From: Terriglobales bacterium
GTDB lineage: Bacteria; Acidobacteriota; Terriglobia; Bryobacterales; Bryobacteraceae
Direction of reading: 5' to 3'
Length of the DNA stretch: 64,000 bases
Assembly (NCBI GenBank): GCA_027485675.1
Contig: JAIXQP010000002.1
Span: 1-64,000, forward strand
The position numbers were made by a program, and so were the translations under genes. The notes under the pieces are model-generated. The model was given only the letters and a program-made list of their open reading frames with translations. It was not told where the DNA came from and searched no databases. Below, piece after piece: positions 42,934 to 53,000 of this stretch. Numbering within the stretch: the first letter of the stretch is position 1; every line of letters starts with the position of its first letter.

Positions 42934-43432
42934 GGCGCCGGTCCTCCTTGCCAATCTTCTCAATCAGCTGCTGCCGGCAACGGCTGTCCCACGTGTACAC
43001 CGTATTGATGCTCGCCGCGCCCATCTTCGCCGCAATCGCCGGAAAGTTCAATCCCTGCAGCTTCAGGGCAAACAGCTCCCGGCACCGCTCCCCCACTTCG
43101 CCCAACGCCACCTGCAACCGCGCGGAGCGCTCTCGCTTGAGCAGCGCCACCTCCGGAGAATCGAGCAGGTCCGGCAACGGAACGTCCTCCACCGGCACCG
43201 CCGTATTCTCCCCCCGGCGCGACGACTTGGCGAACACGCCTAACAGCTTGTAGCGGACAATCTGCATCGCCAGCGGCACCAGCTCCTCAAGCGCCTCCAC
43301 GTGGGCGTACTTCTCCTCAATCAGGAGCAGCGTGTCCTGCGCGACGTCCTCGGGAGACAACATGGCCGTACCGCCCCGCATAATACGGGATGCCGCGAAG
43401 TTCACAATCCTTTCGCGGAGCAACGTCAACAC
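42923..43432 (-). CDS. ECF-type sigma-70 family RNA polymerase sigma factor
   Basis: 169 residues. Region 2 (about 1-75) is divergent but has the acidic PEDVAQDTLLLIEEK segment. Region 4 (about 110-165) has the helix-turn-helix GERCRELFALKLQGLNFPAIAAKMGAASINTVYTWDSRCRQQL. Together these are typical of short extracytoplasmic-function sigma factors, probably one of the acidobacterial subgroups. The start is GTG at 43432; no strong ribosome site is visible and a few bases of uncertainty remain. It overlaps the membrane protein gene downstream and is followed by the VIT/vWA gene. I infer an autoregulated sigma/anti-sigma/effector unit responding to an extracytoplasmic signal. Confidence 0.82.
   Translation of the reverse strand: MLTLLRERIVNFAASRIMRGGTAMLSPEDVAQDTLLLIEEKYAHVEALEELVPLAMQIVRYKLLGVFAKSSRRGENTAVPVEDVPLPDLLDSPEVALLKRERSARLQVALGEVGERCRELFALKLQGLNFPAIAAKMGAASINTVYTWDSRCRQQLIEKIGKEDRRRVQ
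42943..42949 (-). promoter_or_regulatory. Shine-Dalgarno AAGGAGG for GTG start of anti-sigma gene
   Basis: AAGGAGG on the minus strand lies nine bases before the GTG at 42933, inside the 3' end of the sigma gene. It fixes this start. Confidence 0.75.
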
Positions 43433-43493
43433 CTCGGTTCGCGTGGGAATCGCCCTGGGTTCTCCAGGCGAATTCTAGCGCTTTTTGGTCCGG

Positions 43494-43499
43494 TATAGT
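43494..43499 (+). promoter_or_regulatory. -10-like TATAGT, 6 nt before TTG start
   Basis: TATAGT ends six bases before the TTG at 43506. It suggests that gene starts at 43506, not at the TTG at 43485. Confidence 0.4.
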
Positions 43500-43505
43500 A
43501 GAAGG

Positions 43506-44054
43506 TTGCGGCTTTTTCTGTCCCAACGCATCCCGCCGTTTGACCGTGTGGTGCTGGTCGAAAGCGGTTCCCGGCAGCTACTCGAAGACCTGCTGCCCGG
43601 CCTGTACGAGATCCACGGCGAAGGGATGCAACTCGATCTGGTCACCTGCTACGCCGGTCTCCCCGCCGGCTTCCGGCCGGACCGCGGCCGCGTCTGGCGC
43701 ATCACCGAGTACCCCGGCGCCGCCGGCCGGGCCCAGGTCGTCCGCGAACTCCAAGCCCGCGGCCACTCCATCGTCGGCATCGTCTGTTCGAACGAACCCA
43801 TCATGACGAAGTGGAAGTGGATGCTCGCCGCCCGCCTCCCCGGCAAACTCTTCATCCTGAATGAGAACGGCGACTATTTCTGGGTCGACCGCGGCAACTG
43901 GAGAACTCTGGTTCACTTCGTCCTCTTCCGCGCCGGGTTGACGGGAGCGGGCGCAGTCGTCACCATGGGACGTATTCTGTTGTTCCCTGCATCAGTCGTC
44001 TACCTGCTCGCCTTTGCGGGCGTGGTTCACCTTCGAAGGAGAGTTCGCGCATGA
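43506..44054 (+). CDS. hypothetical protein with C-terminal membrane segment
   Basis: 182 residues from TTG at 43506, six bases after TATAGT. A frame start at TTG 43485 is possible but lies upstream of that hexamer. The soluble part has a Rossmann-like beat (DRVVLVESGSRQLLEDLL, MQLDLVTCYAGLP, RAQVVRELQARGHSIVGIVCSNEP, GKLFILNENGDYFWVD), reminiscent of the nucleotide-binding half of glycosyltransferases. No catalytic motif is seen. A membrane segment lies near the C-terminus (about 155-175, ILLFPASVVYLLAFAGVV). The stop overlaps the ATG of the quinone oxidoreductase gene (ATGA), suggesting coupled translation. Function unknown. Confidence 0.6.
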   Translation: MRLFLSQRIPPFDRVVLVESGSRQLLEDLLPGLYEIHGEGMQLDLVTCYAGLPAGFRPDRGRVWRITEYPGAAGRAQVVRELQARGHSIVGIVCSNEPIMTKWKWMLAARLPGKLFILNENGDYFWVDRGNWRTLVHFVLFRAGLTGAGAVVTMGRILLFPASVVYLLAFAGVVHLRRRVRA

Positions 44055-45019
44055 AAGCGATAGTGGTTCATCAATGCGGTGGTCCGGAGCAGTTGCATTA
44101 TCAGGAAGCGACCACCCCCGTCGCCGGGCCCGGTCAGGCTCGCGTCAAGATCAGCCATGCCGGAGTCAATTTCATCGACATCTACTTCCGCATGGGCCTC
44201 TATAAAGCGGATCTGCCCATGATCGTCGGCATGGAGGCCTCGGGCATCGTCGAGAGCGTTGGCGAAGGCGTCACCGAAGTTGCCGTTGGCGACCGCGTGG
44301 CCTACGCCGGCCCGCGCGGCTCCTATGCCGAGTACGCCGTCGTTCCCGCCTGGCAGCTCGTGAAGGTCCCGGCCGGCGTCTCGGACTCGCTCGCCGCCGC
44401 CGCCATGCTGCAGGGCATGACCGCCCATTACCTCACCCACTCCACCTTCCCCCTCCAGCAGGGGCACACCTGCCTGGTCCACGCCGCCGCCGGCGGCGCC
44501 GGGCAGTGCATCGTCCAGATGGCCAAGCGCCGCGGCGCCCGCATCATCGCCACCGTCGGCACCCCCGCCAAGGCCGAACTCGCCCGCGAGGCCGGCGCCG
44601 ATGAGGTCATCCTCTATGACGAAGTCGACTTCGCCGCCGAAACCCGCCGCCTCACCGAAGGCAAGGGCGTCGATGTCGTCTACGATTCGGTCGGCGCTTC
44701 CACTTTCCTCAAGTCGCTCGACTCGCTCCGCCCCCGCGGCATGATGGTCACCTTCGGCAACGCCAGCGGCCCCGTTCCGGCCGTCGAGCCGCTTCTGCTC
44801 AACGCCAAGGGTTCGCTCTTCCTCACCCGGCCCACCCTCGCCCATCACATCGCCACCCGCGAAGAGCTGCTTTGGCGCGCCGGCGACGTCCTCAGTTGGA
44901 TCGCCAACGGGGACCTGAAGCTGAGCATCCACCACACCTATCCGCTCAGCGACGCCCGGCAGGCGCAGGAAGATTTGGCCGCCCGGAAAACCACGGGGAA
45001 GCTCCTGCTTGCTGTATAA
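44051..45019 (+). CDS. NADPH:quinone oxidoreductase, zinc-free MDR family
   Basis: 322 residues, usual length. The GroES-like N-terminal half has GVNFIDIYFRMGLYKADLPMIVGMEASGIVESVG. The Rossmann half has the NADPH site VHAAAGGAGQCIVQMAKRRGA and DVVYDSVGASTF. The zinc-ligand cysteines and histidine of alcohol dehydrogenases are absent, which places it with quinone reductases such as QorA. It would reduce quinones or other electrophilic carbonyls with NADPH. Its start overlaps the preceding gene (ATGA), and its stop overlaps the next start by 11 bases, so it belongs to a run that continues into the peptidase and acc genes. Confidence 0.9.
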   Translation: MKAIVVHQCGGPEQLHYQEATTPVAGPGQARVKISHAGVNFIDIYFRMGLYKADLPMIVGMEASGIVESVGEGVTEVAVGDRVAYAGPRGSYAEYAVVPAWQLVKVPAGVSDSLAAAAMLQGMTAHYLTHSTFPLQQGHTCLVHAAAGGAGQCIVQMAKRRGARIIATVGTPAKAELAREAGADEVILYDEVDFAAETRRLTEGKGVDVVYDSVGASTFLKSLDSLRPRGMMVTFGNASGPVPAVEPLLLNAKGSLFLTRPTLAHHIATREELLWRAGDVLSWIANGDLKLSIHHTYPLSDARQAQEDLAARKTTGKLLLAV

Positions 45020-46067
45020 GAATCGCGTCGCCGCCCTCCGCGCGGCCCTGGTCGAACGAGAGGCCGACGCCGCCGTCATCACGAGCGCGCCGAACGTTCG
45101 CTACTTCTCCGGGTTCACCGGCAGCAACGGCGCGCTGCTCATCTCCGCCTCCCTGGTCACGCTCTACACGGACCCGCGCTACACCATCCAGGCCCGGCGC
45201 GAAGCGGCGGCGAAGGTCGTCATCGCCAAGGGACCACTCGAGACCACCATCGCGGCCAATTTGGCTTCGTTTCGTAAAGTCGCCTTTGAGAACTCCCGAA
45301 TCAGCTTCCGGTCCATGGCCGCGCTGCAAAATGCCCGCGTCGAGTGGTGCACGCTCGACGACACCTGTGAACGGCTGCGCATGGTGAAATCGGCCGAGGA
45401 GCAGGACGCCATTCGCGCGTCAGTGCTGCTCAATTCGGCCGCGCTCGAAGAGGCCCTGACGCATTTCAAGGAAGGGATGACGGAAACCGATCTGGCCGCC
45501 GAGATCGAGTACCGCATGCGCCGGCGCGGCGCCGAGAAGCCGGCTTTTGAGACGATCGTCGCCTTTGGCGAGCGCAGCGCCCTGCCCCACGCGCAGCCCG
45601 GCGCCGCCAAGATCGCCGGGCGTGGGTTATTATTGATCGATATGGGTTCACTCCTGGGTGGTTACGCCAGCGACATGACTCGCATGGCGCACCTGGGCAG
45701 GATCCCCGCTCCAACCCGGCACTTGTTCGATGCGGTACATGAGGCCCAACTGGCGGCGCTCGACCGGGTAAAGGCGGGAGTCACCACGGCCTCCGTCGAC
45801 GCGGCAGCCCGCAAGGTCTTGCAATCTCATGGTTACGGAAAGGCCTTTGTCCACAGCACTGGGCATGGTCTAGGATTGGAAATTCACGAAATGCCGCGAA
45901 TCGGCAAAAAAGACAAAACGCGCTTACAGGCTGGCATGGCCATTACCATCGAGCCCGGCGCTTACCTCGAAGGCTTTGGTGGAGTTCGCATCGAAGATAC
46001 AGTGCTCGTCACCGCATCCGGCTGCGAAATTCTCACCCCGACTTCGAAGAAACTAATGGTTCTCTAA
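45009..46067 (+). CDS. Xaa-Pro aminopeptidase/dipeptidase, M24 family
   Basis: 352 residues. The creatinase-type N-terminal domain (SAPNVRYFSGFTGSNGALLI) is followed by the pita-bread catalytic domain with metal ligands in LLIDMGSLLGGYASDMTRM, STGHGLGLEIHEMPR, AITIEPGAYL and GVRIEDTVLV. This gives the expected two Asp, His and two Glu of M24 peptidases. It cleaves the X-Pro bond of peptides in the cytoplasm. The start is TTG at 45009 with GGGGAAG seven bases upstream, inside the end of the previous gene. It is three bases upstream of accB; in many bacteria efp lies between these genes, but not here. Confidence 0.92.
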   Translation: MLYKNRVAALRAALVEREADAAVITSAPNVRYFSGFTGSNGALLISASLVTLYTDPRYTIQARREAAAKVVIAKGPLETTIAANLASFRKVAFENSRISFRSMAALQNARVEWCTLDDTCERLRMVKSAEEQDAIRASVLLNSAALEEALTHFKEGMTETDLAAEIEYRMRRRGAEKPAFETIVAFGERSALPHAQPGAAKIAGRGLLLIDMGSLLGGYASDMTRMAHLGRIPAPTRHLFDAVHEAQLAALDRVKAGVTTASVDAAARKVLQSHGYGKAFVHSTGHGLGLEIHEMPRIGKKDKTRLQAGMAITIEPGAYLEGFGGVRIEDTVLVTASGCEILTPTSKKLMVL

Positions 46068-46070
46068 GCA

Positions 46071-46532
46071 ATGAACATTTCTGAAATCAAAGAGTTGATC
46101 CAGGCGCTCATCGATAGCGGCGTAGCGGAACTCGAAGTCCAGCGCGGGGAAAACCGCGTTCGCATTGTCCGCGGCGCCGCGGGCCAGGAGTTGGTTGTCG
46201 CGGCTCCCGTGACGGTGGCCGCTCCCCAGCAGCCGGCCGTTTCCGCGCCGGTGGTCCCGGCCGCGCCGGCCGCCCCCAAGCCGGAAGAGGGCTTGCTGAC
46301 CATTAAGTCGCCCATCGTTGGCACTTATTACGCCGCACCGTCTCCGGGAGCCGCCGACTTCGTCAACGTCGGCGATGCCGTCAAGCCGGGCAAGGTGCTC
46401 TGCATTGTCGAGAGCATGAAGCTGATGAACGAGATCGAGTGCGAAGTCTCCGGCACCATCATCGCCAAGCACGTCGACAACGGCCAGCCGGTCGAGTACG
46501 GCTCTGCCCTGTTTACCGTCCGCCCGAGCTAA
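46071..46532 (+). CDS. accB: biotin carboxyl carrier protein of acetyl-CoA carboxylase
   Basis: 153 residues. A short N-terminal domain ([21 protein letters not shown]) and a Pro/Ala linker (about 55-80) lead to the biotinyl domain with the biotin-accepting lysine in [10 protein letters not shown]. The loop [13 protein letters not shown] (thumb-like) is present. It carries carboxybiotin between AccC and the carboxyltransferase in the first step of fatty acid synthesis. It sits five bases before accC, the usual order, and directly after the peptidase gene. Confidence 0.96.
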   Translation: MNISEIKELIQALIDSGVAELEVQRGENRVRIVRGAAGQELVVAAPVTVAAPQQPAVSAPVVPAAPAAPKPEEGLLTIKSPIVGTYYAAPSPGAADFVNVGDAVKPGKVLCIVESMKLMNEIECEVSGTIIAKHVDNGQPVEYGSALFTVRPS

Positions 46533-46537
46533 TCTGT

Positions 46538-47881
46538 ATGTTTCAAAAGATCCTCATCGCCAACCGGGGCGAGATCGCGCTGCGGGTGATCTGCGCTTGT
46601 AAGGAGTTGGGAATCAAAACGGTCGCCGTCTACTCGGAAGCCGACCGCCACAGCCTGCATGTGCGCTTCGCCGATGAGGCCGTCTGCATCGGCCCGGCCA
46701 AGAGCGCCCGCAGCTACCTCGATATCCCCAGCGTCATCAGCGCGGCGGAGATCACCAACGTCGACGCCGTCCACCCCGGCTACGGGTTCCTGAGCGAGAA
46801 CGCCAACTTCGCCGAAGTCTGCGAAACCTCGGGCCTGACCTTTATCGGTCCGAAGCCCGAAGTGATCCGCGCGATGGGCTTCAAGCAGCACGCCCGGGAG
46901 GCGATGGACAAAGCCGGCATCCCCATTCTTCCCGGCTCCACCGGAGTCCTCGACTCGGCGGAACACGGCCTGGAGACCGCCGCGAAAATCGGTTACCCCG
47001 TCATCCTGAAAGCCACGGCCGGCGGCGGCGGGCGCGGCATGCGCGTCGTGAATGAAGCGAGCGAACTGCCGGGCCTGCTCGCCCAGGCGCAAGCCGAAGC
47101 GGGCGCCGCGTTCTCCTGCCCCGATGTCTACGTCGAGAAGTACGTCCGCAAGCCCCGGCACATCGAGTTCCAGATTCTGGCCGACCATCACGGCCAGGTG
47201 GAAGTCCTCGGCGAACGCGAGTGCTCCATTCAGCGGCGCCATCAAAAGCTGATCGAAGAGTCCCCTTCCCCGCGCGTCACGCCGGAGCTGCGGAAGCGCA
47301 TTTCCGACAGCCTCAAGAAGGCGATGAAGGAAGTGGGTTACACCAACGCGGGAACGGTTGAGTTCCTGATGGACGAAGACGGCAGCCTGTACTTCATCGA
47401 AGTCAATGCCCGCGTGCAGGTGGAGCATCCGGTCACCGAGCTCGTCACCGGCATCGATATCGTCAAGGCGCAGATCCGCATCGCCGCCGGCGAGCCGCTG
47501 ACGTCTATCCTGACCGAACCGGTCACCATGCGCGGCCACGCCATAGAGTGCCGCATCAACGCCGAAAACCCGGAGACCTTCACCCCTTCGGCCGGCAAGA
47601 TCACTGGCTTGAACCTGCCCGGCGGCATCGGCGTCCGGGTGGATACCTGGGCCTATACCGACTGCGTCGTCCCGCCCTATTACGACTCGCTGGTCGCCAA
47701 GCTCATCTGCTACGGCACGGACCGGAAAGAGGCGATCACCCGGTCGCTGCGCGCGCTCGATATGTTTGTCGTCGAAGGCATCCATACGTCGATCCCCCTG
47801 CACCAGCGCATCCTGAACGATCCCGAGTTCCAGGCGGGCGACATCGATACGGGCTACATCGCCCGCTTCCTTGCCAAGTAG
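46538..47881 (+). CDS. accC: biotin carboxylase subunit of acetyl-CoA carboxylase
   Basis: 447 residues from ATG 46538. A longer frame starts upstream inside accB, but the conserved start [17 protein letters not shown] fixes this one. The ATP-grasp core is complete: [14 protein letters not shown], the [15 protein letters not shown] segment, [17 protein letters not shown] and [16 protein letters not shown]. It carboxylates biotin on AccB using ATP and bicarbonate. The carboxyltransferase subunits are not in this window. The stop overlaps the start of the next gene by 11 bases, which is unusual for accC and links the flavoprotein to this operon. Confidence 0.97.
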   Translation: MFQKILIANRGEIALRVICACKELGIKTVAVYSEADRHSLHVRFADEAVCIGPAKSARSYLDIPSVISAAEITNVDAVHPGYGFLSENANFAEVCETSGLTFIGPKPEVIRAMGFKQHAREAMDKAGIPILPGSTGVLDSAEHGLETAAKIGYPVILKATAGGGGRGMRVVNEASELPGLLAQAQAEAGAAFSCPDVYVEKYVRKPRHIEFQILADHHGQVEVLGERECSIQRRHQKLIEESPSPRVTPELRKRISDSLKKAMKEVGYTNAGTVEFLMDEDGSLYFIEVNARVQVEHPVTELVTGIDIVKAQIRIAAGEPLTSILTEPVTMRGHAIECRINAENPETFTPSAGKITGLNLPGGIGVRVDTWAYTDCVVPPYYDSLVAKLICYGTDRKEAITRSLRALDMFVVEGIHTSIPLHQRILNDPEFQAGDIDTGYIARFLAK

Positions 47882-49001
47882 TGACGCGATCGTTTTAGGC
47901 GGCGGCGCCGCCGGCCTCTTCTGCGCCTGGCAGATGGGACGGCGTGGCCGCCGCGTGGTTGTCCTCGAACACAACCAGCAGATCGGCCGCAAGATCCTGA
48001 TCTCCGGCGGCGGCCGCTGCAACTTCACCAACCGCGAGGTGAAGGCCGAAAACTTCCTGAGCGAGAACCCGCACTTCGCCAAGTCCGCCCTGGCGCGTTA
48101 CCGGCCGGCGGACTTCATCGCGCTCGTCGACCGGCATCGCATCGCGTGGCATGAGAAGACCCTGGGGCAGTTGTTCTGCGATGGCTCGGCTTCGCAGATC
48201 GTCGCTCTGCTCGAAGCCGAGTGCGCCGAGGCGGGCGTGAAGATCTCGACCGGCCACCGCGTGGGCGAGGTGCGGCACGATGGCGAGTACATCGTGGGAG
48301 AGCATCGGGCGCCGGTGCTTGTCGTGGCGACGGGCGGCCTTTCCATCCCGAAGATGGGAGCCACCGGGCTCGCCTTCGATCTGGCCCGGCAGTTCGGCCT
48401 GCGCGTCGTGGAGCCGCGCCCGGCCCTGGTACCCTTCTTGTGGCCCGGCTGGGGAGACATCAGCGGCGTGGCGACGGACTGCATCGCCCGCATCGGCAAA
48501 CGGGCGTTCCACGAAAAGATGCTCTTCACGCACCGGGGCCTAAGCGGCCCGGCCATCCTGCAGATCTCGTCGTACTGGCATCCGGGCGAGGCGGTGGAGC
48601 TGAACCTGGCGCCCGGCCGGGACCTCTCCGAAGAGTTCATCGTCCGCAAGCGGGAACGGATCTCCGCGCGGACGGCGCTGGCTGGCGTGGTGCCGGCGCG
48701 GCTGGCCGAGCGATTGGCGTCCACGAAGCCGCTCGCCGAATGGACCGACAAAGAGTGCCGGAAGCTGGGCGAGGCCGTGAACCGGTTCCGCGTGGAGCCC
48801 GTGGGCACCGAGGGCTACGAAAAAGCCGAGGTCACCGCCGGCGGCGTCGACACGGCCGAACTCTCTTCGACGACCATGGAGGCCAAGCGGGTGAAGGGGT
48901 TGTTCTTCATCGGCGAGGCCGTGGACGTGACGGGTTGGCTGGGCGGCTACAACTTCCAGTGGGCTTGGGCTTCGGCCTACGCGGCTGCGTCCGGCATCTA
49001 G
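47871..49001 (+). CDS. flavoprotein of the YhiN/HI0933 family (FAD-dependent oxidoreductase)
   Basis: 376 residues. The FAD fold begins [48 protein letters not shown], with GxGxxG and the family motif SGGGRCN. The C-terminus has [45 protein letters not shown], typical of the family. Members include BaiN-type reductases, but the substrate of most is not known. The start is TTG at 47871, inside accC, without a good ribosome site. No other in-frame ATG, GTG or TTG precedes the conserved GGGAAG, so coupled translation is likely. Confidence 0.9.
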   Translation: MPSSDAIVLGGGAAGLFCAWQMGRRGRRVVVLEHNQQIGRKILISGGGRCNFTNREVKAENFLSENPHFAKSALARYRPADFIALVDRHRIAWHEKTLGQLFCDGSASQIVALLEAECAEAGVKISTGHRVGEVRHDGEYIVGEHRAPVLVVATGGLSIPKMGATGLAFDLARQFGLRVVEPRPALVPFLWPGWGDISGVATDCIARIGKRAFHEKMLFTHRGLSGPAILQISSYWHPGEAVELNLAPGRDLSEEFIVRKRERISARTALAGVVPARLAERLASTKPLAEWTDKECRKLGEAVNRFRVEPVGTEGYEKAEVTAGGVDTAELSSTTMEAKRVKGLFFIGEAVDVTGWLGGYNFQWAWASAYAAASGI

Positions 49002-49013
49002 ACCGGAAGCGGG

Positions 49014-49019
49014 TATACT
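49014..49019 (+). promoter_or_regulatory. -10-like TATACT, 8 nt before YciI-like gene
   Basis: TATACT ends eight bases before the ATG at 49028, in the 26-base gap after the flavoprotein gene. Confidence 0.4.
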
Positions 49020-49027
49020 GTCGGATC

Positions 49028-49393
49028 ATGCGAATTCTGCTGCTGCTCGTCTTCAGCCTGGCGCTTTCCGCGCAGGAGATGAGGTTCTACGTCATGGGGA
49101 TGCTCTATCGCGGGCCGAAATGGACTCCGGAGGTCACCGAGGAGACCAAGAAACTCCAGGAAGGGCACATGGCCAACATCAACAAGCTGGCCGATGAGAA
49201 GAAGCTGATTCTGGCTGGCCCCATGGCGGGGACGGGCGACCTGCGTGGCATCTTCGTCTTCGATACGGATGACCTCAAGAAGGCCCAGGAGTGGTGCGAC
49301 CAGGACCCCGCCGTGAAGGCCGGGCGGCTGCGGGTGGAGCTGCACAAGTGGTATTCGGCGAAGGGCATCGGGATCCTGCCCGAAAAGAAATAG
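49028..49393 (+). CDS. exported YciI-like protein
   Basis: 121 residues from ATG 49028. The open frame continues upstream through the flavoprotein gene in another frame, but only this start gives a signal peptide (ILLLLVFSLALSAQ). The mature part is YciI/YCII-like, a ferredoxin-like fold with FYVMGMLYRGPKW, LQEGHMANINKLADEKKLILAGPM and IFVFDTDDLKKAQEWCDQDPAV. The histidine in EGHMAN is the one usually conserved. Cytoplasmic YciI proteins have no settled function; an exported version is unusual and seems characteristic of this lineage. It ends four bases before the uridine kinase gene. Confidence 0.78.
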   Translation: MRILLLLVFSLALSAQEMRFYVMGMLYRGPKWTPEVTEETKKLQEGHMANINKLADEKKLILAGPMAGTGDLRGIFVFDTDDLKKAQEWCDQDPAVKAGRLRVELHKWYSAKGIGILPEKK

Positions 49394-49397
49394 CGGC

Positions 49398-50006
49398 ATG
49401 GCGACCTTTCTGATTGGCATCGCCGGCCCGTCCGGTTCCGGCAAGAGCGAACTCTCACGCCGCCTGGCGCAGCGGCTGCAGGCGCCCGTGATTTCGATGG
49501 ACTCCTATTACCGGCCGCTGAACCATTTGACGCTGACCGAGCGGGCGGCGGTGAACTTCGATGAGCCGGCATCGATCGATGACGAACTGCTCCGTGAGCA
49601 CGTCGCGGCGATCCGCGTGGGAACGGCGGTGGAGATCCCGGTCTACGACTTCGCTACCCACTCCCGGCTCGCCCACGCCGAACCCTTAACCCCAGCGCCC
49701 GTGGTGATTCTCGAAGGACTGTTCACACTCTATTGGGAGGAGCTGCGGCGGCTGCTCGATACGACGGTCTATGTCGATCTCGAGGATGAGGTCTGCTATG
49801 CGAGGCGCTTATCGCGCGACACCCGCGAACGCGGACGAACTCCGGAGTGCGTAGAGCGGCAATACCGGACAACCGTGAAGCCCATGGCGGAGCAGTACAT
49901 TCTGCCGACCAAGCGGCATGCGAAGGTGGTCGTCCGCGGGGACGGCCAATTGGATGAGTCGGTGGAGGCGGTGCTGCGCGGCACCGCCCCGATACCGAAG
50001 TTGTAG
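49398..50006 (+). CDS. udk: uridine kinase
   Basis: 202 residues, normal length. P-loop GIAGPSGSGKSELS at the N-terminus, then ISMDSYYRPLNHLTLTERAAVNFDEPASID (substrate-binding segment of uridine kinases), VPVYDFATHSR-like EIPVYDFATHSR and VVILEGLFTLY. The lid region carries ARRLSRDTRERGRTPECVERQY. It phosphorylates uridine and cytidine with ATP or GTP in nucleotide salvage. It follows the YciI-like gene closely on the same strand and converges with the third TonB receptor gene with nine bases between stops. Related phosphoribulokinase-type functions cannot be fully excluded, but the length and motifs fit uridine kinase. Confidence 0.88.
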   Translation: MATFLIGIAGPSGSGKSELSRRLAQRLQAPVISMDSYYRPLNHLTLTERAAVNFDEPASIDDELLREHVAAIRVGTAVEIPVYDFATHSRLAHAEPLTPAPVVILEGLFTLYWEELRRLLDTTVYVDLEDEVCYARRLSRDTRERGRTPECVERQYRTTVKPMAEQYILPTKRHAKVVVRGDGQLDESVEAVLRGTAPIPKL

Positions 50007-50015
50007 GCTGCCCAG

Positions 50016-53000
50016 CTAGAAGGTCAGCTTGAGAGCACCCTGCCAGGAGCGGGGCGGGTCCTGACCCGTGATCGTTCCGAAAGCGCCGGAGGTGACGGTC
50101 GTGTTCGGGTTCGACAGGTTGGCGTAGTTGGCGACGTTGAACGTCTCGGCGCGGAACTGGAGCCGCCAACGTTCCGTGATGGCGAAGTTCTTGATCAGGC
50201 CAAAGTCAATGCGGGCCTGGATGGGTCCGCGAATGCCATTGAACCGGAGGGGGAACTGGCGCAGGTTCGAGGCCAACTGCAAGGCGTTGTTGCGCTCGAA
50301 GCCGGCGTTGACATTGAACCATTGATCGACGCTGCGTTGGCCGCGCGGCAGGGTCACATTGTTCAGGTCACCATTGAAGATCACGTTGCCAAAGCCAAGC
50401 GGCGCGCCGGACTGGTACTGCATGGCGCCGTTCAACTGCCAGCCGCCCGCGATCCCGTTCAGCACCGGATTCCAGGAGCCGCCCCAATGGCGGCCCTTGC
50501 CGAAGGGAAGCTCCCAGATGCCGGAAGCGGTCACGCGCTGGGTGCGGTCGAGGTCGGAGATGACTTCATACGGCCGGATGTCCTGCGCGTTCATGAACTC
50601 GGTGGCCTGCATGTTCTTGGACCAGGTGTAGGAGAGCTGCGTGGTGAAGCCCTTGCTCATGCGCTTCTCGACCCGCGCCTGCAGCGAGTGATACCAGGCG
50701 TAGCCGATCGGTTCGTAGATGTTCACGTTGCCGAACTGCGGGAACGGAACGAGCAGCCCGGCGCGGCTGATGTTAGCGCCAAAGATGGGGTCGGTGCCGC
50801 GCAGCGGATTCGGGAAGTTCTGTCCCAGGAAGTTGATGGTCGTCTGATCCCGCACGGGGCTCTTGGACAGGTACTGTTCCGGGATGAAGTTCATGTTCCG
50901 CAGGATATTGAGGCGGGTGGAGCGGTTGCCGACGTAGGACGCTTCCACCAGGAAACCGCCCACGAGGGTCCGCTGCAGGCCAAGGCTCCAGCGCTGGGCG
51001 TACGGATTTTTGCGGCGGTTCGGGAAGGCGTTGACGCCTTGGCCTAGATTGGTACGGAGCCCGCCGGCGGCGCCCAATGGTTGGTTCAAGCCGTTGGGGA
51101 AGGGGTTTGAAAGGGTCGCCGGATAGGTGAGGCCGTTGTCGAGCGAGGCCTGAATCGGGGTATTGAGGCTGAAGCCCGCAGGCTCCGTGTTGGTATAGAG
51201 AGTGCCCAGGGGAGCAGTGAAGAGGCCGTACCCGGCGCGGATCACCGTCTTCGGATCGAACTGATAGGCGAGCCCGAAGCGGGGCATCAGGTTCCCTTTC
51301 GCGGTCTCCCAATAGCCACGGGGGTTGCCACCGGCATTGGTGAAGGTGAGGCCGCCAAGAACGCGGAACTGGCTGGCTGGAAGCTCCGGAATCGGCGCGG
51401 CGGCGTACTGCGCCCGGGCCTGCGCTTCGATCGGATTCGGCGAGGTCTCATCGAAGTTCCGGACGGCGCGATTGTAGCGTTCCGTCGTCGGGGACTCGAC
51501 TTCGTAGCGCATGCCGAGGTTCAAGGTCAGCTTGCGGGAGACCTTGTAGTCGTCCTGCACATAGAAGCCGTAGATCGAGTTGCGCTCGGCATAGGAGGCG
51601 ACGATGCCCATGTTGCCTGCCGGGATACCGAGCAGGAAGCTGGCGATTTCCCCGCCGACCTGCGGCGGAGCCGCCGTATCGAGCGGGCCGCGAGTGAACG
51701 TGGAGTTGAAGGCCAAATCGGGCGAAGCGCTGTTGGGGAAGCGGTTCCGGTTTTCCCGCAGGTTCCGCCAATCAAAGCCGAAGCGGACGGTGTGCTTCGA
51801 CTTGTTCCAGGTCAGCGTCGAGTTCAGGTTGTGAATCAGCGAGGCGGTGGTGCCGTCGCCGGACTCCCAGTTCGAAACGCCGGACCAGGGAGCCACGTTG
51901 GTGCGTGGGAAGGTGGCCACGGATTTATCAATGGAACTGACCAGGCTGGACGCAAAGCCGAGGCTGGCGAGGTCGAATCCGCGGGAGACACGCCGCTCGG
52001 GGAACTCCTGCTGCGTCAGGCCGTAGCGGACGTTGAGCAGGAGGTTGGGGTTGATGACGTACACATCGTCGAAGGCGGCGCCGCGATTGACACGGTTGAG
52101 AATGATGCCCGTGATGTTGTCCGGGCCGAAGAAGCGGTTCTTGTCCTCCTGCCAGTAGTCGCGATGGAGGCGAACGAAGATGCGGTGGTTCTCGGAGAAG
52201 GCATGATCGACGCGTCCGATGTTCGTCCAATAGGTCTCGAGCGCCTTGCCGGAGAGGAAGAAGTTCTGGCGGAAGTCGGCGGTACCCGGCTGATTGGGTT
52301 CAGGCCAGGCCTTCAGCATGTTCTGGGCGACGGGGTCGAGCCGGGAGGTGGGGATGATGTTGCCAGGGAAGGGCTGCCGTTGAAAGCGGCCTCCGGCGAC
52401 GGCGGCCGTGGAGCGGGGATCATAGACCTGGTTGTTGGCGCTGAGCCGCAGCAGCGGCGAAAGGTCGCCGCGGCGCATTTCGGCGGTGGGCACGGTCGAG
52501 ATCTGGCTGCCGACGTTGGGGTCCCCGAAGAGGTTCGCTTCGAAGGCGTAGAACCAGAAGGTGCGATTTTTGCCGGAGTAGAGTTTCGGGATGGAGAGCG
52601 GGGCTCCGGCGGAGGCGCCGAAGCGGTTGTCCTGATAGAGCGCGAGCTTTTGGCCGGCGCGGTTCTGGAAGATGGTGGGGGCGTCGAGCTTGGAGTGGCG
52701 CAGCCAGTGGTGGAACTCACCGTGGATCTCATTGGTGCCGGACTTGGTGGTGACGTTCACGTTCGAGCCGAGCGAGAAGCCGGCGGAGGCGTCGAAGGCT
52801 GACGTCTGCACCTTGAACTCGGCGATGGAGGTTTGCGGCGGCGAGAAGGCGACGCGCGGAGCGGTGCCGTCGGAGTAGACGTTCACGACGCCGTCGATGG
52901 TGAAGTCGTTGTTGTTGTTGCCGGTGCCGTTGGTGCCGAACTGGCTGGGGGCGGCGTTGAAGGGGGCCTTGCGGAGGCGAAGGTTGGTGCCGTTCACGGT

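Noticed and set aside
46439-46537. N-terminal extension of accC by 33 residues
   Set aside because: The extension is the accB 3' end read in another frame; the conserved [14 protein letters not shown] start is at 46538.
48221-49027. N-terminal extension of the YciI-like gene through the flavoprotein gene
   Set aside because: It is out-of-frame Arg/Gly-rich sequence within the flavoprotein gene. The signal peptide begins at 49028.
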